This document shows positions 26,662 through 35,578 of a stretch of 64,000 bases of DNA, piece by piece (within the stretch, counting starts at the first letter, position 1; each line of letters opens with the position of its first letter). This DNA comes from Sphingobium lactosutens DS20 (GTDB lineage: Bacteria; Pseudomonadota; Alphaproteobacteria; Sphingomonadales; Sphingomonadaceae), in contig NZ_ATDP01000106.1 in NCBI RefSeq assembly GCF_000445105.1, forward strand, positions 124,001 through 188,000, given 5' to 3'. Below the pieces are notes generated by a model. That model searched no databases. It was not told the DNA's origin and worked only from the letters and a program-made list of their open reading frames with translations. A program made the position numbers and the translations under genes.

Positions 26662-29553
26662 TTATCGACCGATCAGGATGAACGGCGCCCAGATAAAGGG
26701 CTGCGCCGCGTCCGGCCGGCCGGACCGCATCAGCTTGAGCATCGCCTTTTGCAACGCCACCGCGCGCGTCAGCCCACGGTCCGCGCCCTTCACCGTTTCC
26801 AGCGTCACGAAGGCGCTGGCATCGTCGCGCACCGGCCAGTGCGACACCAGCAGCGCGCCCGCACCGGCATAGCGGAACGCTTGCGCCAACCCTGAATAAG
26901 CGGGCGCCTGCGCCGTCTCCCCCGCCGCCGTGTTGCAGGCGGACAGGATCACCCAGTCCGCGCCGATCCGCATCGTCGCCACTTCCGACGCAGTCAACAG
27001 CCCGTCATCCGTTCCGTCGGGAGACAGCAACAGCGCCGGTTCGGTCAACCCCTCTATCTCGCCGCTGACCAGCCCGTGCGTCGCGAACAGCATGACGCCG
27101 TAGGACGTGAGATCGTTTCGCCGCAGCGCCGCCTCGGTGGCTTGCGCGCCTGTCAGCAGCGTGGCCCGCGCCCGACCGAACTGATCCGCCACCGCCTGCA
27201 ATTCCGCTGACGATCCGGGCAGGGCTGGCAGCGCCGAAAGCGTCGCCGCTGCCCCACCGCGAAACGGGCCGCCCGCCGTGGTCGCCAGCATCAATGCCGC
27301 GCCGGGGCCATTGGGTGCGCCAATGCCCAGGAAACGCTGACCCTTCAACGCTGTCAGGCGTGTTGGCGCAGGGGTGGTGAGGAAGCCGGGCTGCACCGTC
27401 AAGGCAAAGCGACGGATCAGCCAGGGGGTGTCCGGGCGCGCCATTGTCACCTGCTGTTGCGTCAGCATGGCAAAGGGGAGCGAGGCAAAGGCGCCGGTCG
27501 GGACGATCCGCAAGGACCGGGTTCTGGCAAGCACGGCCTCTATACCCGGCGTCAGGATGTGCGCATGGAGCTGATAGGCGGCCTGTCCGTCAAAGCCCTC
27601 CGGTGATAGCCCGTCGCGCAGTCGCCCCACCAATGCGACCAGATCGGCCCGGCTCCTCTTCGCGCGCTCGATCCGCACGGCGTCATGGCTTATGGCCAGC
27701 ATGTAGACACCACTGAAGCCTGGCATAACCGCCAGATAGGCTTCCCGCTTGCCCAGTTCGCGGCGCAGCGCCGCCAGGTCCGGTTGCTCCGCCCCGCGTG
27801 CTTCCGCCCAGCGGGGAAAGTCGCGGGCGATCGCGCTCTGTTCGGCCGCCATGGCCGCAGCGGCGGCCGCACGCCGGTCGCGCGCGTCGGCAACGCCGCT
27901 ATCGACCGCCAGCGCCTTCAGCAGGGCGCGGTCCGCTTCTTCCAACGCTCTGCCGCGATCCTGCAAACCCCGTACCCGGGCCGCTAACGCAGGATCCTGG
28001 ACCAGTCGCTGCGCGACCAGCCGGTTGGCCTGGGCAATGCGCGAAGCGGCCATGACGGCCATCGCGTTCAGCGCGAGTTCGCCGTCCTCGGTCGTTGCTG
28101 CCGCCTCCAACGCCATGTCGAGCGCCAGCCGCTGTTCCTCATCCAATTCCCCGTCATTGTTGACCGCAGCATCGGCGCGCACCACCGCCACGACCCGTCG
28201 CGCGCTTTCGCCGATATTCCGCCCCTCCGGCGCGGTCCGCGCCACCAGCATCGCCGCCATTGCCAGTGGCAAGGCAGGCGCGTTGTCCAGCTGGGCGCTT
28301 TCCGTCGCATAGGCGGCGGCGGCGTCGCGCGCCGCATCCATCCGCCCCGCCTCGACCAAAGCGGCGATGAGATAGGGGTAGGCGCGCTGGCCGATATCCC
28401 TGTCCTTGTCGGACCCGGCCTTCACTCGGTCCAACGCGGCGCTCAGCCTTGTGATCGCTTCGTCGTGACGCCCTTCGGCAAGGCTTGCCGCGCCAGCCCA
28501 GGCAAGCGCGCGCGCGGATTGCGGGCTATTCTCGCCCTCCAGCGCCCGAAAGCCGCGCTCGGCCTCCATGAACAGTGGCCCGGCGTCGGCATAACGCTCC
28601 ATCGACAACAGCACGGACCCCAGATTTTGCAGGGCGAAGTGAAAATACAGGCTGTCCGTCCCCACCGTCTCCCGCTTGATGGCGATGGCGCGCCGTAGAT
28701 AGTCGAGGCTCTCGGCGCGTCGCCCGGTCCGCGACAGCAACAGCCCCAGCGCCTCCAGCGCCCGGGCATAATTGGGATGCTTGCGGTCGACATGATCGGT
28801 CCCGATCTCGACCGCCAACCGCGCATAATGTTCGGCCTCCTCGATTCGGTCGACGCGCTGGAGCATCTGGGCGTAGGTATAATAAGCGCCAAGCGCGTCG
28901 GCGCTGTTCGGCCCCACCGCCGCGATGCGCGCGTCCATGCAGGCCTTCTGCGCCACCACCGCTTCGGCATTGCGGCCAAGGCGCATCAGCGCCTGCGCGT
29001 GGATGAAGGCGATGTTGGACCGCAGCATGTGCACGTCCCGGTCGATCCCTTCAGGGGGCAGACTGGCGACATAGCCGTCCATGGCGCGGCTGGCCTGCGC
29101 CAGCGTCTCCGCGCCGCCCGATACGTCGCCCAGCGCCATTTGCGCATAGCCCTTGACCGACTGCCCCTGCATCCAGGCGATGGGATAGGCGTCCGCAAAG
29201 GGTGCCAGCAGGGTCAGGCTCTCGCTCGATCGGCGCAGCGCATCGGCATTTTTGCCGTCCAGCTGGTCCATCGATGCCAGCATGACGAGCGCGACACCGC
29301 CAAGCGGATGGGGGTGCCCTTTGACCCGGCTCTTGAGCGCGGCGTCATGCAGCCGCATCCACGCGTCGCGGGTCCGCTGCGACATGGACAGCGCATAATC
29401 GTCGCTATCATAGAGGGTCGATGCGGCCGCCTCCAGCCGGTAAAGCGCCGCGTGACGGGGATCGCTCGTCGAAAATGCCGGCGTCTTCGCCAGGGTCGGC
29501 GACGCAGCCAGCAATGATCCCAGCAATAGCCCAAGGCGCGTCAATCGCTTCAT
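26662..29553 (-). CDS. Secreted TPR-CHAT domain protein
   Basis: A 963-residue protein with an N-terminal signal peptide (MKRLTRLGLLLGSLLAASPT, cleavage near TLA). A long tetratricopeptide-repeat region covers roughly residues 40-450, followed by a helical linker and a C-terminal CHAT caspase-like domain. The catalytic dyad is visible: His in LFATHGLVSGE (about 826) and Cys in ILSACNTAAGE (about 873). CHAT peptidases can be switched on through their repeat regions. The signal peptide implies a periplasmic location, unlike the cytoplasmic CHAT proteases of defence systems. The ATG at 29553 follows a GTG that is less likely to be used. Its target is unknown. Confidence 0.88.
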   Translation of the reverse strand: MKRLTRLGLLLGSLLAASPTLAKTPAFSTSDPRHAALYRLEAAASTLYDSDDYALSMSQRTRDAWMRLHDAALKSRVKGHPHPLGGVALVMLASMDQLDGKNADALRRSSESLTLLAPFADAYPIAWMQGQSVKGYAQMALGDVSGGAETLAQASRAMDGYVASLPPEGIDRDVHMLRSNIAFIHAQALMRLGRNAEAVVAQKACMDARIAAVGPNSADALGAYYTYAQMLQRVDRIEEAEHYARLAVEIGTDHVDRKHPNYARALEALGLLLSRTGRRAESLDYLRRAIAIKRETVGTDSLYFHFALQNLGSVLLSMERYADAGPLFMEAERGFRALEGENSPQSARALAWAGAASLAEGRHDEAITRLSAALDRVKAGSDKDRDIGQRAYPYLIAALVEAGRMDAARDAAAAYATESAQLDNAPALPLAMAAMLVARTAPEGRNIGESARRVVAVVRADAAVNNDGELDEEQRLALDMALEAAATTEDGELALNAMAVMAASRIAQANRLVAQRLVQDPALAARVRGLQDRGRALEEADRALLKALAVDSGVADARDRRAAAAAAMAAEQSAIARDFPRWAEARGAEQPDLAALRRELGKREAYLAVMPGFSGVYMLAISHDAVRIERAKRSRADLVALVGRLRDGLSPEGFDGQAAYQLHAHILTPGIEAVLARTRSLRIVPTGAFASLPFAMLTQQQVTMARPDTPWLIRRFALTVQPGFLTTPAPTRLTALKGQRFLGIGAPNGPGAALMLATTAGGPFRGGAAATLSALPALPGSSAELQAVADQFGRARATLLTGAQATEAALRRNDLTSYGVMLFATHGLVSGEIEGLTEPALLLSPDGTDDGLLTASEVATMRIGADWVILSACNTAAGETAQAPAYSGLAQAFRYAGAGALLVSHWPVRDDASAFVTLETVKGADRGLTRAVALQKAMLKLMRSGRPDAAQPFIWAPFILIGR

Positions 29554-29612
29554 CACCGCCCCCGCTCAGTGATTTGACCCCTTCGTCCTTTGCGGCCGCG
29601 CTGCCCCCGCCG

Positions 29613-31133
29613 TCAAGCGCCGAGCGCAGGCCGCCAGTCCCAGCGCAGCGGGTCGCCGTCCATCACTTCAATGCCTTGCGCGACCAACTCATCCCTGATC
29701 CTGTCCGACAGGGCAAAATCCTTGTTCGCGCGAGCGGCCGAGCGGCGTTCCAGTTCCGCATCCACCTGATCGGCGGTCAACAGCGCATCTTTAGGGCGCA
29801 CCCGCAGGTCCGCGCGCGCCAGGCTCAGCAGATTTAGGCCCAGCGCCTGGTCGAACGCGGCGATGAGGCAGAGCTTTTCATCCGCCGGCACTTTTTTCAC
29901 CGCAATCGCCTCTTCCAGCAACGGCAGTGCGCGAGGCGTCATCAGATCATCGCTAATGGCCGCGTCGAACTGTTCGAGCAGCGGCGTCAGCTTGGGATGC
30001 AGATTGGCGCGCAGATAGTCGAGCCGGGGCGACTGCCAAGTCACCCCTTCCGCGCGCGACTTCAATCCCTCCACGCCCATCACCAGCCGCTTTAGCCGCG
30101 TGAGGGCGGCCGCCAGATTGTCGCCGCTGAACTCCAGTTCGCTGCGATAATGCGCGCCCAGGCACAGCAGGCGATAGGCGAGGGGGTGCACGCCCGCGTC
30201 GATCAGGCTGAACAGCGTCGTGAAGCCGCCCTTGGACTTCGACATCTTCCCCTGTCGATCGACCAGGAAATTATTGTGCATCCACCAGCGCGCCCCGGTG
30301 AAACCCGCTTCGACAGCGCCAACCTCCGGGCCGCAGCAGACGTGGAAGGCCTGATTCTGCGCGATCTCATTGGGGTGATGGATTTCGCGATGGTCGATGC
30401 CGCCGGTATGAATGTCGAAGGGCTGGCCAAGGCGCGCCTGGGACATGACCGAACATTCCAGATGCCAGCCGGGCGCGCCCTTGCCCCATGGGCTGTCCCA
30501 TTCCATCTGCCGCTGTTCGCCCGGCGGCGATTTGCGCCAGATCGCGAAATCGCTGGGGTTGCGCTTGCCCGCGACGGGGTCGATCCGCGCATGCGCCGCA
30601 TCGTCGCGGCCCCCGGCCAGCGCGCCATAGTCGGGCACGCTGCTGCTGTCGAAATAGAGGCCGCTGTCCAGCTCATAGCAATGATCGGGCGCGATTTTTT
30701 CCGCGAACGCGATCATCTGCGGGACATAGTCCGTCGCGACCGTCCATTCGCTGGGTGCAATGATATTGAGGTCAGCGACATTCTGCTTGAACGCTTGCGT
30801 ATAATGGGCGGCGATGTCCCAAATGCTCTGGGCGCTGGCCCGCGCGGCCGCCTCCATCTTGTCATCGCCCGCGTCGGCGTCGCTGGTCAGATGGCCGACA
30901 TCGGTAATGTTGATGATGTGCGTGACCGCCAGCCCTTTCCACAGCAGCGCCCGGCGCAACGTGTCGGTGAAGACATAGGCGCGCAAATTTCCGATATGGG
31001 CATAGTTATAGACGGTGGGGCCGCAGCTATAGACGCGCGCATGGCCGTCCTCGATCGGAGCGAACGGCGCGATGGCCCGCGTCAGGCTGTTGAACAGGCG
31101 CAGCGGCGCAGCGATAGGCTGGTCATCGGACAT
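29613..31133 (-). CDS. cysS: Cysteinyl-tRNA synthetase
   Basis: A 506-residue class I synthetase that charges tRNA-Cys. The HIGH-type motif is CGPTVYNYAHIGNLRAY, with the first zinc-binding Cys; HTGGIDHREIHHPNE holds further zinc ligands, and KMSKSKG is the KMSKS loop. The start at 31133 (MSDDQPIAAPLRL) is chosen; an in-frame ATG four codons earlier (31145) is possible and neither has a clear Shine-Dalgarno. The upstream gene on the same strand is absent; it is divergent from the Bax-inhibitor gene. Confidence 0.97.
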   Translation of the reverse strand: MSDDQPIAAPLRLFNSLTRAIAPFAPIEDGHARVYSCGPTVYNYAHIGNLRAYVFTDTLRRALLWKGLAVTHIINITDVGHLTSDADAGDDKMEAAARASAQSIWDIAAHYTQAFKQNVADLNIIAPSEWTVATDYVPQMIAFAEKIAPDHCYELDSGLYFDSSSVPDYGALAGGRDDAAHARIDPVAGKRNPSDFAIWRKSPPGEQRQMEWDSPWGKGAPGWHLECSVMSQARLGQPFDIHTGGIDHREIHHPNEIAQNQAFHVCCGPEVGAVEAGFTGARWWMHNNFLVDRQGKMSKSKGGFTTLFSLIDAGVHPLAYRLLCLGAHYRSELEFSGDNLAAALTRLKRLVMGVEGLKSRAEGVTWQSPRLDYLRANLHPKLTPLLEQFDAAISDDLMTPRALPLLEEAIAVKKVPADEKLCLIAAFDQALGLNLLSLARADLRVRPKDALLTADQVDAELERRSAARANKDFALSDRIRDELVAQGIEVMDGDPLRWDWRPALGA

Positions 31134-31433
31134 GCGGCCAGCCATGTCGCGAGACGCGGGCGGGGTCAATCCTCCGAACTGGAATGCGCCTTTGTAATAT
31201 AATGTTGCGAGAGCGCGCGACATCTTGCGGCGGTGCATGTCGTGCCCGATATTGTCTGTGCGGGCCGGGCCCCTCTGGCGACGCGGATGTTCACCCCCTT
31301 GCATCCCGTCGCGATGTCGGACCGCATCGGGTGTGCCCGGTGCAGGTTTTGTGGCGTTTTGCCCCCTCACTTGCCACAGAAGACCGCGCCGGGCTCACTC
31401 GAACCAGTTCGATTGGATGGAGTGAGTTTGCAC
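31134..31433. promoter_or_regulatory. Divergent region cysS / Bax-inhibitor gene
   Basis: A 300-bp gene-free stretch. An AT-rich TGTAATATAATG tract at about 31193-31204 could supply a -10 region for leftward cysS transcription. A GGATGGAGTGAG sequence before 31434 is the ribosome-binding region of the rightward gene. No other structure was recognised. Confidence 0.35.
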
Positions 31434-32144
31434 ATGAATAATCCCGTTCGCATGCCGGGCTATGGCGCCAGCCGGTCGGTCGACACCGATGCCGGTCTGC
31501 GCGCGCATATGCTGGGCGTTTTCCGCAACATGGGTCTTGGCCTGGTCATCACCGGTCTGGTCGCCGCACTGGTCGGCAATACCCCGGCGCTCGCCGCCGC
31601 CATCTACGGCACGCCGCTCAAATGGGTGGCGATCTTCGCGCCGCTCGCCTTCGTGTTTTTCTTCAGCTTCCGCATCGAAAAGATGACGACATCAGGCGCG
31701 CGCACCGCTTTCTGGGCCTTTGCCGCGGTGATGGGCGTGTCGCTGGGCAGCATCTTCCTCGTCTTCACCGGCGGCAGCATCGCGCAGGCCTTTTTCTCGG
31801 CCGCAGTCATGTTCCTCGCCATGGCGCTGTGGGGCTATACGACGCAGCGTGACCTGACGAAGATGGGCAGCTTCCTGATCATGGGCCTGATCGGCATTAT
31901 CGTCGCCAGCCTCATCAACCTTTTCATCGGCTCGTCGGCAATGGCGATGGTCATCTCGATCATTGGCGTGGTGGTCTTCACCGGCCTCACCGCTTGGGAC
32001 GTGCAGCGCATCAAATCGGACTATTTCTACTATGCGGGCCAGGAAGTCGCGCAGAAGATGCAGGTCATGGGCGCGCTGTCGCTTTACCTAAACTTCGTCA
32101 ATCTGTTCCAGATGCTGCTCAGCCTGACGGGTGAGCGCGAATGA
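31434..32144 (+). CDS. Bax inhibitor-1/YccA family inner-membrane protein
   Basis: A 236-residue polytopic inner-membrane protein with about seven hydrophobic segments, beginning near residue 32 (NMGLGLVITGLVAALVG). The later GVVVFTGLTAWDVQRIK and YLNFVNLFQMLLSL segments match the conserved C-terminal core of the BI-1 family (ion/proton leak channels; E. coli YccA modulates FtsH). The start at 31434 has GGAG upstream, though spaced widely. Its stop codon overlaps the start of the zinc-ribbon gene. Confidence 0.92.
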   Translation: MNNPVRMPGYGASRSVDTDAGLRAHMLGVFRNMGLGLVITGLVAALVGNTPALAAAIYGTPLKWVAIFAPLAFVFFFSFRIEKMTTSGARTAFWAFAAVMGVSLGSIFLVFTGGSIAQAFFSAAVMFLAMALWGYTTQRDLTKMGSFLIMGLIGIIVASLINLFIGSSAMAMVISIIGVVVFTGLTAWDVQRIKSDYFYYAGQEVAQKMQVMGALSLYLNFVNLFQMLLSLTGERE

Positions 32145-32428
32145 TGCGGGACGCGGCGCAGGTGTCCGCCATGCTCTGCCCGGTTTGTCATGTCGGCCTC
32201 GCCATGACGGATCGGCAGGGCGTAGAGATCGACTATTGCCCGCAATGCCGAGGCGTGTGGCTGGACCGGGGCGAACTGGACAAGATCATCGAGCGATCGG
32301 CGGCCGGCATGACGCCGCCTGCGTCTGCCGCCCAACCCAGCTACCGCCCCGACCGCGCGCATTATGATCATGGTCCAGGCTTCCAGAAGAAGCGCAAGAA
32401 AAGCTTCCTCGAAGAATTGTTCGATTAA
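32141..32428 (+). CDS. zf-TFIIB-type zinc-ribbon protein (95 aa)
   Basis: A 95-residue protein with one zinc ribbon: LCPVC near residue 12 and YCPQCRGVWLDRGELDKI about 20 residues later. This CPxC-(x)n-CPxCxGxWLDxGEL pattern defines the bacterial TFIIB-type zinc-ribbon family. The tail is Lys-rich (KKRKKSFLEELFD). ATG 32141 overlaps the stop of the membrane protein, so the two are translationally coupled and likely act together. The biochemical role is unknown. Confidence 0.88.
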   Translation: MMRDAAQVSAMLCPVCHVGLAMTDRQGVEIDYCPQCRGVWLDRGELDKIIERSAAGMTPPASAAQPSYRPDRAHYDHGPGFQKKRKKSFLEELFD

Positions 32429-32455
32429 GCCGCGTCCGTCGATGGGCAGGCAGTG

Positions 32456-32818
32456 TTAGCGGGTCGGTTCTAGCCGCAGGCGCGCTGCCTGGTTCATCAT
32501 GTCCTCGATCCGCGCGGCGCCATCGACATTGGCGCGGATGATTTGCCAGGGATCGACGCTCTGCGCGAACCGCATGCCGCACAGATCACCGCGCGACCAC
32601 ATGATACGCGCTTCCATGTCGATATCCTTGGCCTTCAGCCGCACCGTGTTGCCGATGCGGAAGCCGTCGCGATGTTCCAGCAGGCACCCGCCGGCCGACA
32701 CATCGCCCACGATAACCTTGCGGCAATCGTCGCCCTCGATCAATTCTGCTTCGAACGCGGTGACGAAGCGCGCATGACGACGCCGATCGAAACGTGCCGC
32801 CAAATCCGTGATAGTCAT
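32456..32818 (-). CDS. PilZ domain protein 1
   Basis: A 120-residue single PilZ domain, a candidate cyclic-di-GMP receptor. Both binding motifs are present: the Arg-rich DRRRHARF (R-x-x-x-R) and DVSAGGC (D/N-x-S-x-x-G). The start at 32818 has GGAGG 9 bases upstream. It is convergent with the zinc-ribbon gene. PilZ proteins of this small size usually act as adaptors on motility, polysaccharide or secretion targets; none is adjacent. Confidence 0.88.
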   Translation of the reverse strand: MTITDLAARFDRRRHARFVTAFEAELIEGDDCRKVIVGDVSAGGCLLEHRDGFRIGNTVRLKAKDIDMEARIMWSRGDLCGMRFAQSVDPWQIIRANVDGAARIEDMMNQAARLRLEPTR

Positions 32819-33004
32819 CGTTCCGCACCTCCGAAAATACGCCGGCAGCCCATAGGCGCCATAGTGGCAAGGCCGCGAATCTGCCAATCAATCCTTAACA
32901 ACTGGTAACTTCGCGCGATTGTCGCGGCCGGTCGAGTGTCTGGCGCGGGCAGGCGAAAAAGCGCCATGAAACGACGCTGCTGATGGCTCAGCCGCCGGAA
33001 CCTG

Positions 33005-33060
33005 CCGAGATAATCTCGGTCAAAAAGGAACTGATCGCGCCCTGATCGCTTCTGCGATCA
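33005..33060 (+). promoter_or_regulatory. Two perfect dyads in the leader of the quinoprotein gene
   Basis: CCGAGAT-A-ATCTCGG (33005-33019) and TGATCGC-TTCT-GCGATCA (33043-33060) lie 30-85 bp before the ATG at 33089. Either may be an operator or an RNA hairpin in the 5' leader. No regulator gene is adjacent to the dehydrogenase. Confidence 0.4.
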
Positions 33061-33088
33061 TCCCCCCAGACACAAAGGAGCAACAAAT

Positions 33089-35485
33089 ATGGGCAGCGCG
33101 CGTCCCATGGGCCGGACATCCATCGCGGCCATGATCCTGGGCGGGGTCATCGCCCTTATAGGTCTGGTGCTGGCTGGGGGCGGAGCATGGCTGCTGATCG
33201 AGGGGGGCTCTGCTTATTACCTGATCACCGGCGTCGCGATGCTGATATCGGGCGTGCTGCTGATCCGCGGGCGCATGGCGGGCGCTTGGCTGTATGTCGC
33301 CATCTTCCTTGCCACGGTGGTCTGGGCCTTGTGGGAAGTGGGAACAAGTCCGTGGGCGCTGGTGCCGCGCGTCGTTGCCCCGCTGGTGCTGCTGGTCGCC
33401 GTGCTGCTGGTCATGCCGACATTGACCCGGAGGCCGGGGCGCTGGACATGGGCTGGCATTGGCGTAGTCGGGACTATTGCGATCGCCACGATCTTCGGCT
33501 GGAGCATTGCGGGCAATTATATCCCGCCAGTCAATGGCCAGTTGCCCGGCGCGCGCTATGCCATGACCGATCCGTCGCTGGGGCAGGTGGGCAATGACTG
33601 GCCGGCCTATGGCGGCACGTACAGCGCGCGCCGCTATTCGCCGCTGGCGCAGATCACGCCGGCCAATGTCGGCGAACTGAAGCGGGCCTGGACCATCCAT
33701 ACCGGAGATATGCCCAGCGCTGCGGCGAAGGGCACCTATGGCGCGGAAACGACGCCACTCAAGATCGGCAATACGCTTTATCTGTGTACGCCAAAAAGCA
33801 TGGTGCTGGCGCTCGATCCGGTGACGGGCAAGCAGAAATGGCGCTTTGACCCGGGCGTCAAGGACGACGCCATTCCCTATACTGCCGCCTGCCGTGGCGT
33901 GAGCTATTATCAGGTGCCCGGCGCAGCGGCCGATACGCCCTGTGCGCAGCGCATCATTCTGGGCACGCTGGACGCGCGGATCATCGCGCTCGATGCACGG
34001 ACGGGTCGGCAATGCCGGGATTTCGGGCAAAATGGCCAGGTGCGCATCACCGACGGTATGGGGCAGGTGAGCCCCGGCTATGTGTCGATCAATTCGCCGC
34101 CCACTATCGTGCAAGGCGTGGTCGTGACCGGCCATCAGGTGCTTGACGGCCAGAGCCGCTGGGAGCCATCGGGCGTCATTCAGGCCTATGATGCGGTGAC
34201 GGGCAAAATGCGCTGGGCCTGGGACATGATGCACCCTGAACGCAGCGGTCCGCCGCCCGCCGGCCAGACCTATACGCGCGGCACGCCAAATATGTGGACC
34301 ATCGCATCGGGCGACGAGAAACTGGGTCTTGTCTACCTGCCGATGGGCAATGCGTCGGCCGACTATTATAGCAGCCTGCGCCGCCCGGAGGAAAATCGCT
34401 ATGCGACGTCGCTGGTCGCGATCGACGTCAAGACGGGGAAACCGCGCTGGACCTTCCAGGCGGTGAAGAAGGATGTGTGGGACTATGATTTCGGCGCGCA
34501 GGCGACGCTGGTTGACTTTCCCACGTCCAACGGATCGGTGCCCGCGATGGTGCTGCCCAGCAAGCAGGGCGACATCTACGTGCTTGATCGCCGCACCGGC
34601 CGGCCGCTGACGCCGATCGGCCAGATCAAGGCGCCAGGCGGTGGCGTCGAGCCGCAGGATCGCGCCCCGACCCAGCGAGTGTCGCTCTATCATAATCTGC
34701 GCAAGCCCGACCTCACCGAAAAGGATATGTGGGGCATGTCGCCGATCGACCAGATGATTTGCCGCATCCAGTTCCGCAAGGCGAGCTACAAGGGCTTCTT
34801 CACGCCGCCCGAGGCCGACCGACGGTCGATCGAATATCCCGGCTATAATGGCGGGACCGACTGGGGCGGTATCGCAGTCGACCCGGCGCGTGGGGTGATC
34901 GTCGCCAATTATAACGACATGCCCAACTATGTCCGGCTGGTGCCGCGCGCCAAGGCCAATGAACTGGGCTGGGCGCCGCGCAATCAGGCGCGGGGCAAGA
35001 TTGGCGGCGCGGAAGGGGCTGGCGACCCGCAGGCGCATACCCCTTATGCGATCGACGTCAATGCGGGCTGGCGGCTGAAATTTACCGGCATGTTGTGCAA
35101 GCAGCCCCCTTATGGCGGCATCCGGGCCATCGATTTGGCCACCGGCCGCACCATCTGGGACCGCCCATTCGGCACGGCGCGCACCAATGGCCCCTTCGGC
35201 ATCCCCTCCATGCTGCCGCTGACCATTGGCACGCCCAATAATGGCGGCGCGGTCGTCACCAAAAGCGGCCTCATCTTCATCGCCGCCGCCACCGACAATC
35301 TGATCCGCGCCATAGACCTGCGAACCGGCAAGACGCTGTGGTCCGATACGCTGCCGGGCGGCGGGCAGGCGACGCCGATGACCTATAGCCAGAATGGCAA
35401 GCAATATCTGGTCATCATGGCGGGCGGACATCATTTCATGGAAACGCCGGTCAGCGATCAACTGGTCGCCTATGCTCTGCCCTGA
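33089..35485 (+). CDS. gcd: Membrane-bound PQQ-dependent dehydrogenase (glucose/quinate/shikimate family)
   Basis: A 798-residue quinoprotein. The N-terminal 140 residues hold about five membrane helices (for example MILGGVIALIGLVLAGGGAW and LVPRVVAPLVLLVAVLLVMP). The periplasmic PQQ beta-propeller starts near NDWPAYGGTYSARRYSPL and ends NGKQYLVIMAGGHHFMETP. These enzymes oxidise sugars or cyclic polyols in the periplasm and feed ubiquinone. AAGGAG precedes the ATG. Glucose is the default substrate; quinate or shikimate cannot be excluded. No PQQ biosynthesis genes are in the window. Confidence 0.93.
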   Translation: MGSARPMGRTSIAAMILGGVIALIGLVLAGGGAWLLIEGGSAYYLITGVAMLISGVLLIRGRMAGAWLYVAIFLATVVWALWEVGTSPWALVPRVVAPLVLLVAVLLVMPTLTRRPGRWTWAGIGVVGTIAIATIFGWSIAGNYIPPVNGQLPGARYAMTDPSLGQVGNDWPAYGGTYSARRYSPLAQITPANVGELKRAWTIHTGDMPSAAAKGTYGAETTPLKIGNTLYLCTPKSMVLALDPVTGKQKWRFDPGVKDDAIPYTAACRGVSYYQVPGAAADTPCAQRIILGTLDARIIALDARTGRQCRDFGQNGQVRITDGMGQVSPGYVSINSPPTIVQGVVVTGHQVLDGQSRWEPSGVIQAYDAVTGKMRWAWDMMHPERSGPPPAGQTYTRGTPNMWTIASGDEKLGLVYLPMGNASADYYSSLRRPEENRYATSLVAIDVKTGKPRWTFQAVKKDVWDYDFGAQATLVDFPTSNGSVPAMVLPSKQGDIYVLDRRTGRPLTPIGQIKAPGGGVEPQDRAPTQRVSLYHNLRKPDLTEKDMWGMSPIDQMICRIQFRKASYKGFFTPPEADRRSIEYPGYNGGTDWGGIAVDPARGVIVANYNDMPNYVRLVPRAKANELGWAPRNQARGKIGGAEGAGDPQAHTPYAIDVNAGWRLKFTGMLCKQPPYGGIRAIDLATGRTIWDRPFGTARTNGPFGIPSMLPLTIGTPNNGGAVVTKSGLIFIAAATDNLIRAIDLRTGKTLWSDTLPGGGQATPMTYSQNGKQYLVIMAGGHHFMETPVSDQLVAYALP

Positions 35486-35578
35486 GCGGTTGTTTCCGGC
35501 GCTTTGCTGCGCCACATAGGCGTGACGATGCGCGGGGATGGCGTTACCCCCCCCCCGCTTGGCCAATCAGGAGATCGC

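Noticed and set aside
33020-35566. Open frame of 848 codons antisense to the PQQ dehydrogenase
   Set aside because: It mirrors the whole quinoprotein gene, has no ribosome-binding site or recognisable domain, and is the expected by-product of GC-rich codon use on the other strand.
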